From an uncultured Verrucomicrobiales bacterium (lineage in GTDB: Bacteria; Verrucomicrobiota; Verrucomicrobiia; Verrucomicrobiales; Akkermansiaceae), in NCBI GenBank assembly GCA_937885815.1, contig CALABM010000130.1, positions 1 through 5,873 on the forward strand: a stretch of DNA of 5,873 nt, read 5' to 3'. The notes under the pieces are model-generated. The model did no database searches and was not told the origin of the DNA. It was given only the letters and a program-made list of their open reading frames with translations. Shown here one piece after another: positions 1-5,873 of the stretch. Both the position numbers and the translations under genes were made by a program. How positions within the stretch are numbered: the stretch's first letter is position 1; every line of letters begins with the position of its first letter.

Positions 1-1416
1 GTAGATGCTGTTAGCCAGAAGGTGCAGAGCCTTGGTGATTTGCCGGTTCGTGCTGCCATAACGGGCGCGGGTATAGCGCCGGAGGAATTGCTCGCGGTTG
101 ATGACTCCCGGGGTATTCATGCGCTCCCAGATGAGGGCGTAGAACAGGGGGCTGGTTTCCAGTCCTTCGGAAATCATGCCAATGCCGATGGCGCGGCTCC
201 TTTCTGTGGTAAGGTTTTCTACCACGTCAAAACCGCCGAACATGCCATGCTTGCCGCCGAAATTCGAGAGCTCACACCACACGAAGGGACGGCCCTGATA
301 GTTAAAGTTCACCTGGGCTCGGGGGGTGAGGTCCTTTTGAAGCGCAAGAATGACTGTGTGATTCGGGTCTGTGCCTTCCAGCAGACGGCGCTCCGGATTA
401 TGCCCCCAAGCTTGCAGTACCCATTTGGAGCCGGGAGAGGCTTGCTGCATGGCATTCTGTACGGCGCGGGCAGCGGCATCCAGCTGGGTATTTCCCTTTC
501 TGCCGCCTTCGTGGAAGAGGTCGCCACCATACACGCGGGCCGTGGTGCCATAGACGGCGTGCAGGTGTTTGTACCAGAGGGCAGCAATGCCGGCAAAGGC
601 AGGTGCTGTGGGCTGTAGGACGCTTGGGCGGTGGTATCCGCACCACTTACCTTGGGGGATGATGGTGCCGTTGATTCCGGCGCGCGGGAAATCATGTGGC
701 AGGAAGCCTACGTACCCCTGCAGAACGGGCTCTAAGCCCATTTCTCGCATGCGGGAGACGAGAAAACGACCTAATTCTGCTTCATTATCAATGAGGCTTT
801 GGTTAACCGGGCCTCCTTCGCCCTCCAGGTTACCCATGTTCCACCATGCCGCGTAGCAGGGGTTCGGGATGAAGGCACGAATTTTATCTTCCGGGTATTC
901 CAGTTCTCGGAGGAAGTTCTGCCACACTTTCTCAAGTCCTGATGTCACGAGTACGTACTGAACTCCATTCAGGGCTAGAACATCAAGCTCTCGCTCCCAG
1001 CGGGCTTTATCCCAGGCCACGGTGGTGTAACTGAGTGTGCAGTAATTGAAGGCATAGTTGAAGGTGCGCGCTGCCGGTACCGTCACTTTCCTAGAGGGGA
1101 TTACAAAGGAGGCCCCGCGTGTACAGTCTCCATTCCATGAGAAGTGTACATTGGCTATGCGCCTCAGGTAGTAGCCGTAGGCGCGTATGCATTCGCGTAC
1201 ATTAGGGGCAGAGATGAGGAGCCTGTTTCCTCTGCCTTCAATGGTGGGACTTGCCAGAGAATTATTAATGATGAAGCGGACTTTGCCTGAGAACTGCGGT
1301 GTGACTCGCTGCACGAGGTTGAGTGCGGGCTGTACGTCCGGCTGAGCCGCTGCCTGACAAATGATGAGCGGAAAGGCGAGTGCTGCCGACAGGGTGTGAA
1401 TGCGAGATATGGGCAT
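1..1416 (-). CDS. Secreted alpha-N-acetylglucosaminidase, glycoside hydrolase family 89 (NAGLU-like), C-terminus cut by the window edge
   Basis: Translating the minus strand from the ATG at 1416-1414 gives 472 codons without a stop to the window edge. Residues 1-25 look like a type I signal peptide: Arg5, a hydrophobic core, then AAA-Q near residue 24. The hallmark GH89/NAGLU blocks are clear: NYAFNYCTLSY then WDKARWERELDVLALNG (about 120-151), YAAWWNMGNLEG (188-199), YGGDLFHEGG (296-305), GRPFVWCELSNFGGKHGMFGG (375-395, split here by family motif WCxLxNFGG) and MISEGLE (414-420). By family knowledge Glu303 should be the acid/base and Glu417 the nucleophile of this retaining enzyme, matching human NAGLU Glu316 and Glu446. 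An N-terminal small domain (about 30-110) precedes the TIM barrel (about 118-455). Most of the C-terminal helical domain is missing, as family members are usually 700 residues or more. The expected role is hydrolysis of terminal alpha-linked GlcNAc on mucin or heparan-type glycans in the periplasm, at the surface or outside. The family is certain; the natural substrate is inferred. Confidence 0.93.
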   Translation of the reverse strand, partial: MPISRIHTLSAALAFPLIICQAAAQPDVQPALNLVQRVTPQFSGKVRFIINNSLASPTIEGRGNRLLISAPNVRECIRAYGYYLRRIANVHFSWNGDCTRGASFVIPSRKVTVPAARTFNYAFNYCTLSYTTVAWDKARWERELDVLALNGVQYVLVTSGLEKVWQNFLRELEYPEDKIRAFIPNPCYAAWWNMGNLEGEGGPVNQSLIDNEAELGRFLVSRMREMGLEPVLQGYVGFLPHDFPRAGINGTIIPQGKWCGYHRPSVLQPTAPAFAGIAALWYKHLHAVYGTTARVYGGDLFHEGGRKGNTQLDAAARAVQNAMQQASPGSKWVLQAWGHNPERRLLEGTDPNHTVILALQKDLTPRAQVNFNYQGRPFVWCELSNFGGKHGMFGGFDVVENLTTERSRAIGIGMISEGLETSPLFYALIWERMNTPGVINREQFLRRYTRARYGSTNRQITKALHLLANSIY

Positions 1417-1437
1417 ATGAGAGGTGTTTTTTTTATT

Positions 1438-1474
1438 GAAAAAGCGCCCGTATCAGTAGGTTGATAGGGGCGCT
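1438..1474 (-). terminator. Rho-independent terminator after the pseudopilin gene
   Basis: Arms 1443-1455 and 1462-1474 form a 13-base inverted repeat with one mismatch (position 1450 opposite 1467) and a 6-base loop. On the minus strand the stem runs straight into four Ts after the paired T at 1443, and then an A/T-rich run. It starts 31 bases past the gspG-like stop codon. On the plus strand the first T-run lies about 9 bases past the stem, so termination is favoured on the minus strand. The T-tract is short, so read-through into the GH89 gene is possible. Confidence 0.7.
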
Positions 1475-1504
1475 GAAGAAAGTTTTTAGATGAAGCGGTT
1501 CAGC

Positions 1505-2143
1505 TTACCAGAGATTGATGTTTGAGAGATTATCCTCGTTCTCGCCGTCCTTGGTAAGACCATCTCCGCGTCCATCAGGACCGAGCGAGAAGATGTCGAA
1601 GTCCGGATTCACACCGGTGCCGGTATGGCCATTTTCATCCATGGCTTCGCAGCCGAGGCGGTAACGGTACGGCTGGTTCCAAGGGTCAATGATGGCGTAA
1701 CGCTTACCGCGTATGCGGTTGCCGTTGTTATCCGTGCCATTGATTTTGACTCGAATGCAGGGAATACCTTCCTCTCGTTCGGGAGACTTGGTGTTCGTGA
1801 TGATAATGAGCTGGTCACAATAGGGCATCAGCGTGCTGCCATTGGAGTCCTTATCAGGATTACCATCATGATCCTCATCTCGGTAGAGGGCTGAATAAAG
1901 AGTGGACGCACTAACGGCATCTCCCTTACCGAAGGGAAGGATGTCACCGCTATCTGCACGGTAGGCATTCATACCCTGGGCCAGAAGGCTAATTTGAGTC
2001 TTTGCCAAGCTGTCACGCTGCTTGGAATCAACGAGGCCCTTGGCAACCCATGCCGTAGCGGCAAGTGTTGCGATAATGGCGATGGTAACCAGAATCTCGA
2101 TGAGCGTGAAGCCCGTGGGGCTGTTATTTACGCGCAGTTTCAT
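1505..2143 (-). CDS. gspG: GspG-like pseudopilin / type IV pilin-like protein with class-III signal sequence
   Basis: This 212-residue protein is a subunit of a type IV filament. The N-terminus has an 11-residue basic leader ending in Gly11, then FTLIEILV with Phe12 as +1 and the conserved Glu at +5 (Glu16). A hydrophobic helix follows to about residue 33. This is the prepilin peptidase cleavage and N-methylation site, so the mature subunit would sit in the inner membrane before assembly. The C-terminal half has IDPWNQPYRYR (152-162) and DIFSLGPDGRGDG (183-195), which match the major pseudopilin family's DPWGNPYQY block and its C-terminal calcium-binding loop. The protein is longer than typical GspG (about 140 residues). 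The extra length includes residues about 70-150, with an acidic DxDxDG loop at 89-102 and cysteines at 109 and 129 (a third at 165). The gene starts 4 bases after the gspF stop, so translational coupling is likely. The start is fixed by the leader peptide. GspG is the best match, but a pilin of a type IV pilus cannot be excluded. Confidence 0.88.
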   Translation of the reverse strand: MKLRVNNSPTGFTLIEILVTIAIIATLAATAWVAKGLVDSKQRDSLAKTQISLLAQGMNAYRADSGDILPFGKGDAVSASTLYSALYRDEDHDGNPDKDSNGSTLMPYCDQLIIITNTKSPEREEGIPCIRVKINGTDNNGNRIRGKRYAIIDPWNQPYRYRLGCEAMDENGHTGTGVNPDFDIFSLGPDGRGDGLTKDGENEDNLSNINLW

Positions 2144-2147
2144 GGTT

Positions 2148-3437
2148 TTACACGTTCTTGATGATTTCCATCATGGGCATGAACATGGCGAGCACGATGC
2201 CACCTACAACCACGGCAAGGAACACAATCATGAGCGGCTCCAGCATGGCGGTAAGGGCGGTCACGCTGTTATCCACCTCTTCATCATACACCTCTGCCAC
2301 TTTCATGAGCATATCAGGCAGCTGGCCGGTCTCTTCACCCACGTCCACCATGGAAATCATCATGGGGGGGAATATGTTGTTGGCTGCGCTCATGGGGGTA
2401 ACGATGGATTCACCCTCACGCACGGAGTCATGAATCTTGTTCACGGCATCTGCCACCACCACGTTACCTGCGGTATCTCGTGTAATCATGAGGGCCTGAA
2501 GAATCGGTACGCCGGAAGAAACAAGTGTGCCGAATGTGCGGGAGAAGCGGGCTACAGCGTTCACGCGAGTGAGGTGACCAATCTTGGGCACTTTCAGCAT
2601 GAGGTTATCCATGGCGCGGCCGCCCTTGGGTGTACGCTTCCAGAAGGAGAGGCCGGTGATAGCTCCCATGATAAGGGCGATGATAAGCACCGCATTCGGT
2701 ACCATCGGGATGATGCCATCAGCCATGCATTTATCCGAGAAGCTGAACACGAACTCGGAAAGTGCCGGCAGCTCCATGTTCTGACCCTCGAACATTTCCT
2801 TGAACTTGGGCACAATCACGAGCATGAGGAAGATAAGAATACCCACGGCAATGACCATGATGATGAGCGGGTATACCATGGCGGAGGTTACCTTGCCGCG
2901 CAGCTTGTTGGCCTTTTCCTGATACTCAGCCAAGCGGTTAAGTACCACTTCCAGCACACCGCCGATTTCACCTGCCTTCACCATGTTCACGAAGAGGCGG
3001 TCGAACATCTTAGGATATGCGGAGAGCGCTTCTGAGAAGGTAGAGCCGCCCTGTACGGACTCACCAATAGCGCCGATGGTGGCACGGAGGTTCGGGTTTG
3101 GCTCCTGCTTGTTCAGCACGTTGAGACTTTGGAGCAGGGGAAGTCCAGCGTCAATCAGGGTGGCAAGCTGACGCGTGAAAATCATGAGCTCGCGCTGTTT
3201 CACAGAGCCGCCGGCCTTGCCGACTTTGGCTTCTTTACCCTTTTTGCCCTTGGCTCCTTTTTTCTTGGCGTCTTTGGTCGGGCCGGGCTTGGCTCCTTTA
3301 GCCGCTTCTTCGCATTCGCGGAGCAGTAGGCCCTGAGCACGAATCATCTCGGCTGCTTTAATTTTGTTATCAGCCGTGATGATGCCGGTCTTTTCCACGC
3401 CGTTCTGATCCAGTGCGGTATATTTGAAATTAGGCAT
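2148..3437 (-). CDS. gspF: GspF/PilC-type inner-membrane platform protein of a type II secretion or type IV pilus system
   Basis: This 429-residue polytopic protein anchors the assembly ATPase to the inner membrane and helps extract pilin subunits. The N-terminus MPNFKYTALDQNG is the classic opening of the family and supports this start. Two repeated T2SSF domains are visible. The first (about 84-211) has FTRQLATLIDAGLPLLQSL and VKAGEIGGVLEVVL; the second (about 297-419) has ARFSRTFGTLVSSGVPILQAL and VDVGEETGQLPDML. Membrane segments are predicted at about 188-210, 246-266 and 400-424, the usual three. Between the N-terminal strand-rich segment and domain 1 lies a linker unusually rich in Lys and Gly (about 47-77). 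The gene lies 75 bases after gspE and 4 bases before the pseudopilin gene. No strong Shine-Dalgarno sequence precedes the start. The family is certain; whether the machine is T2SS or type IV pilus is not resolved here. Confidence 0.94.
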   Translation of the reverse strand: MPNFKYTALDQNGVEKTGIITADNKIKAAEMIRAQGLLLRECEEAAKGAKPGPTKDAKKKGAKGKKGKEAKVGKAGGSVKQRELMIFTRQLATLIDAGLPLLQSLNVLNKQEPNPNLRATIGAIGESVQGGSTFSEALSAYPKMFDRLFVNMVKAGEIGGVLEVVLNRLAEYQEKANKLRGKVTSAMVYPLIIMVIAVGILIFLMLVIVPKFKEMFEGQNMELPALSEFVFSFSDKCMADGIIPMVPNAVLIIALIMGAITGLSFWKRTPKGGRAMDNLMLKVPKIGHLTRVNAVARFSRTFGTLVSSGVPILQALMITRDTAGNVVVADAVNKIHDSVREGESIVTPMSAANNIFPPMMISMVDVGEETGQLPDMLMKVAEVYDEEVDNSVTALTAMLEPLMIVFLAVVVGGIVLAMFMPMMEIIKNV

Positions 3438-3478
3438 AATATGTGGTGTAAGTTACGAAAGCGTTTGTTTACTATGAG

Positions 3479-3507
3479 AGAATAGCAGATAGGTGTTCCT
3501 GCGTCAA
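3479..3507 (-). promoter_or_regulatory. Candidate sigma-70-like promoter between the ATPase and platform genes
   Basis: On the minus strand TTGACG (3507-3502) is followed by a 17-base spacer and TATTCT (3484-3479). That is five of six matches to the -35 consensus and four of six to the -10 consensus at the optimal spacing. Transcription would begin near 3472, leaving a leader of about 35 bases before the gspF ATG at 3437. It could drive the platform and pilin genes independently of the ATPase. This is pattern-based only, and the host's own promoter consensus is unknown. Confidence 0.4.
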
Positions 3508-3512
3508 GCTAA

Positions 3513-5180
3513 TTAGGTGTATTTGAGCACTTCTTCAATGGTCGTGTTACCCTCGAAGATGTTCTGGATGCCGTCATCTCGCAGGGTTGTCATGCCGAGC
3601 TCGATGGCCTTCTGTTTCAGGACGATTGAGGGCACGTTCTGAGTGATGAGGTCACGGATGGGATCTGAGGCATTCAGCAATTCGTGTATGCCCTTACGGC
3701 CCTTGTAACCTGTATTGGCGCATTTATCACAACGGGAACCTGTGAAGAACTGCTGCTGGCCGAGAAGGGCGGGATTGATGCCCAGCTGGTTCAGCAGGCT
3801 GTTGGAAGGCTTGTAGGGGGTCTTGCAGTACGGGCAGATGGTACGCACAAGACGCTGTGCCAGCACGCCGAGGATGGTGGCGGAGAGCAGGAATGGCTGT
3901 ACACCCATGTCAATGAAACGGGTGACGGCACCTGCGGCGTCATTCGTGTGCAGGGTGGAGAGCACCAAGTGACCCGTCAGAGCTGCCTGAATAGCAATCT
4001 GGGCGGTGTCTTTGTCTCGAATTTCGCCCACCAGAATGCGGTCCGGGTCCTGGCGAAGGAAGGCGCGCAGCACTCGGGGGAAGGTGACGCCGATGGCCTC
4101 ATTGATGGGCACCTGTACGATGCCGTCAATATCATATTCCACGGGGTCCTCTGCGGTGAGGATCTTGGTATCCTCCGTGTTAATTTCGCGAAGTGCAGCG
4201 TAGAGTGTCGTCGTTTTACCGGAGCCGGTGGGGCCTGTCACCACGAAGATGCCATTGGGCTTGTTCACGGTATCAATGATGTACTCGTGAAGCTTGGGCG
4301 AGAGGTTCAGGTTATCAAGGTTAAGGCTGACGCTGTTACGATCCAGCACACGCATTACCACGGATTCACCGTACTGGGTGGGCAGGGAGTTCACACGCAT
4401 ATCCACGCCGCCCTTACCGAGTTTCATCACGATTCGACCGTCCTGAGGCACGCGGCGCTCAGCGATGTTCATGCCGGCCATCACCTTTACACGGGAGATG
4501 ATGGGGGTGGCCAGATATGCGGGAGGAGGAGCCATTTCATACAGTGCGCCGTCCACGCGGTAACGAATCTTGAACTCCTTCTCAAAGGGTTCCAAGTGAA
4601 TGTCTGATGCCTTTTCCTTAATGGCTTGTTCGATAACGAGGTTTACGAACTTGATGATAGGTGCGGCGTTGGCCTCTTCCGTGCCATCGCTACTGCCTAC
4701 GCTCATGCCGTCCAGTTCACCGAGGAGGTCACCCATGGCGGCATCAGCACCGCCGTAGCATTCAGCAACGCGGGCTCGTACTTCGTAATCAGCTGCTACG
4801 TAAAGGTAGATGTCCAGATTGGTGGCGATGCGTAAATCGTCAATCGTCTGGGGATTAAGCGGGTCTTCAAGGCACACGTAGAGGCCTTCACCATCACGAT
4901 ATTCAATGGGTAGAGCTCCGAGCATACGGGCTTGCGGAGCGGGAATCATAGCCAGCAGGTCATCCCCGGGGACGAAGCCTTCAAGGGTGATGTATTCGGC
5001 TCCCACTTCCGTGGCAATAACTCGCCAGAAGTCTTCAGGGGCGCCGATAACGCCAAAGTCAATGAGGGTTTCCCAGAGTTCCTTGCCGCTGTTGGCCATT
5101 TCTTCTTTGACGTCCTTGGCGAGGGCCTTATCCACCATGCCATTGTTGATGAAGACATCAAGTGCAACATTCGTATCCAT
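3513..5180 (-). CDS. gspE: GspE/PilB-type assembly ATPase of a type II secretion or type IV pilus system
   Basis: This 555-residue cytoplasmic hexameric ATPase powers filament assembly by acting on the platform protein. Residues about 1-145 are an N-terminal GspE/MshEN-like domain. Then come the N2 domain (IIKFVNLVIEQAI and SDIHLEPFE at 175-200, RYRVDGALYE at 206-215) and the catalytic domain: Walker A GPTGSGKT (316-323), Asp box TAEDPVEYD (342-350), Walker B ILVGEIRD with Glu386, and His box STLHTNDA (408-415). A zinc-type tetracysteine module is present as CPYC (449-452) and CDKC (484-487), typical of GspE/PilB assembly ATPases and absent from the retraction ATPase PilT. All key residues are intact. 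An in-frame stop 16-18 bases upstream (5198-5196) rules out a longer protein. The start at 5180 has no clear ribosome binding site, and upstream of it the sequence turns into an AT-rich tnpB fragment, so its native promoter is not visible. The ATPase assignment is certain; the system type is inferred. Confidence 0.95.
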   Translation of the reverse strand: MDTNVALDVFINNGMVDKALAKDVKEEMANSGKELWETLIDFGVIGAPEDFWRVIATEVGAEYITLEGFVPGDDLLAMIPAPQARMLGALPIEYRDGEGLYVCLEDPLNPQTIDDLRIATNLDIYLYVAADYEVRARVAECYGGADAAMGDLLGELDGMSVGSSDGTEEANAAPIIKFVNLVIEQAIKEKASDIHLEPFEKEFKIRYRVDGALYEMAPPPAYLATPIISRVKVMAGMNIAERRVPQDGRIVMKLGKGGVDMRVNSLPTQYGESVVMRVLDRNSVSLNLDNLNLSPKLHEYIIDTVNKPNGIFVVTGPTGSGKTTTLYAALREINTEDTKILTAEDPVEYDIDGIVQVPINEAIGVTFPRVLRAFLRQDPDRILVGEIRDKDTAQIAIQAALTGHLVLSTLHTNDAAGAVTRFIDMGVQPFLLSATILGVLAQRLVRTICPYCKTPYKPSNSLLNQLGINPALLGQQQFFTGSRCDKCANTGYKGRKGIHELLNASDPIRDLITQNVPSIVLKQKAIELGMTTLRDDGIQNIFEGNTTIEEVLKYT

Positions 5181-5186
5181 ACAAAA
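5181..5186. other. Composition and homology junction between gspE and the tnpB fragment
   Basis: Left of this point the sequence is the GC-rich 5' end of gspE. From about 5187 rightward every codon of the plus-strand frame fits TnpB-type OrfB proteins (SYKLDPSKFSGRPK onward), and base composition drops to roughly one third G+C. The change is complete within a few bases of the gspE ATG. No direct repeat or target-site duplication is recognisable at the join. It marks either a recombination or insertion breakpoint or an assembly join. Confidence 0.6.
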
Positions 5187-5873
5187 TCTTATAAATTAGA
5201 TCCGTCTAAGTTTTCTGGTAGACCAAAAATGCCTTCTTATAAACATAAAGATAAAGGAAGATATGTTACCACTTTTACGAATCAAAATATTTCAATTAAA
5301 AATGGAAAAATCTTCTTTTCTCGCAAAGATTGTTTTAGGAAGATAAGAACAGATAAGATTGACTTTCAACAAATTAAAATAGTTCCTAAATTAGATGGGA
5401 GATATCATTTATGTATAATCTATAACAAGGAAATTGAAGAAGTTAAAGGAAAAGGTCATTTTTTCGGAATTGATTTAGGACTTAACAATTTAATGGCTAT
5501 AACATCAGATAAGGTTAATTTCAGACCACTTCTTATCAACGGTAGACCATTAAAGAGTTATAATTGGTTTTGGAATAAAACCAAAGCAAAACTTCAATCG
5601 GAACAGAAAGAAAAATATTCATCAAAAAGAATAGCAAAATTGACCTTTGACAGAAACAGTAAAGTAAACGATTATCTTCACAAAACGAGTAGATTATTGA
5701 TAAACAAAGCATTGGAGAATGATGTGACTTCTATTGTTATAGGTTATAATTGTGGATGGAAAAATAAGATTAATATCGGCAAAAGAAATAATCAGAACTT
5801 TGATAATATCCCTTATGAGAAACTAATTGATTTTATCCATTATAAAGCAGAAGAAAATGGAATTCGTGTAATT
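5187..5873 (+). CDS. tnpB: 5'-truncated TnpB (IS200/IS605-type OrfB, RuvC-like RNA-guided nuclease), running off the right edge
   Basis: The plus-strand frame is open from the junction to the window end (229 codons); the first ATG is at 5229 (215 codons). Family blocks include YKLDPSKFSGRPKMPSYKHK at the start, GIDLGLNNLMAIT with the RuvC-I aspartate (residue 82 counted from the ATG at 5229), INGRPLKSYNWFWNK (103-117), IVIGYNCGWKN (169-179), and KRNNQNFDNIPYEKLIDFIH followed by YKAEENGI (185-212). Full-length members have roughly 100 or more residues before the PSKF block, including the N-terminal helix-turn-helix domain; these are absent, so the gene is 5'-truncated. The zinc finger and RuvC-III region would lie past the window. 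Known TnpB proteins are RNA-guided nucleases that help IS200/IS605 elements persist. The usual RuvC-II glutamate is not at its expected place (IGYN instead of an IE pair). Codons are very A/T-rich, unlike the neighbouring genes, which suggests a foreign origin. No tnpA gene, element end or upstream start is visible. The family is confident; activity is doubtful. Confidence 0.85.

Noticed and set aside
22..618. Plus-strand open frame of 198 codons and minus-strand frames in other phases in the same region
   Set aside because: The minus-strand GH89 frame explains this stretch with many conserved motifs and both catalytic glutamates; the other frames are shadows.
1350..1416. Possible lipoprotein signal (Cys20) in the GH89 protein
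   Set aside because: The residues before the Cys are L-I-I, and the lipobox needs a small residue at -1. A type I cleavage after AAA fits better.
2022..3035. Long plus-strand open frame of 337 codons, rich in His and Gly
   Set aside because: It lies antisense to the well-supported gspF and gspG genes. Its His content is the reverse complement of frequent Met (ATG) and Val (GTG) codons, and it shows no domain.
3684..4607. Long plus-strand open frame of 307 codons
   Set aside because: It is antisense to the conserved ATPase core, including the Walker motifs, and has no recognisable family features.
3513..5180. Retraction ATPase PilT as an alternative identity
   Set aside because: The protein has the long N-terminal domain and the CxxC-CxxC zinc module of assembly ATPases, and it is followed by a platform and a pilin gene.
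4914..5186. Upstream extension of the tnpB frame into antisense gspE
   Set aside because: The frame is open but has no ATG, and the translated sequence before about 5187 does not resemble the TnpB N-terminal domain; it is simply the complement of gspE codons.
1..5873. CRISPR array, tRNA, rRNA or integrase attachment sites
   Set aside because: No regularly spaced repeats, no cloverleaf or rRNA-like sequence, and no integrase-type features were seen by reading the window.

Overview
The window has two unlike parts. Positions 1 to about 5180 are moderately GC-rich, and all four genes there read on the minus strand. Positions about 5181 to 5873 are strikingly AT-rich and hold one plus-strand reading frame from a transposon-associated TnpB gene. 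The GC-rich part suggests a Gram-negative, mucosa- or gut-associated bacterium. A Verrucomicrobiota (Akkermansia-like) host is my best guess, from a type IV pilus/type II secretion-like E-F-G set next to an exported family GH89 glycosidase and from the lack of strong Shine-Dalgarno sequences. This is inference, because no marker gene for taxonomy is present.

In the direction of transcription (right to left), the first gene encodes a GspE/PilB-type assembly ATPase (5180 to 3513). A 75-base gap follows, with a plausible sigma-70-like promoter. The next gene encodes the GspF/PilC inner-membrane platform protein (3437 to 2148), and 4 bases later comes a GspG-like pseudopilin (2143 to 1505). Together these are the cytoplasmic motor, the membrane platform it acts on, and a pilin subunit that is polymerised. 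They are the core of a type IV filament machine (T2SS pseudopilus or type IV pilus). The secretin, prepilin peptidase and alignment proteins are not in this window.

After gspG a hairpin followed by a short T-tract looks like a rho-independent terminator. Only about 20 bases beyond it begins a secreted alpha-N-acetylglucosaminidase (GH89, NAGLU-like), which runs off the left edge. It carries a signal peptide and both expected catalytic glutamates, and would act on alpha-linked GlcNAc in host glycans outside the cytoplasm.

The right end is the most unusual part. Within a few bases of the gspE start codon the sequence switches to an AT-rich, N-terminally truncated TnpB (IS200/IS605-type OrfB). 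Its N-terminal domain is missing, it keeps the RuvC-I aspartate, and it lacks a glutamate at the usual RuvC-II position. The switch is either a real insertion or rearrangement that removed the native gspE upstream region, or a chimeric assembly join; the sequence alone cannot decide.
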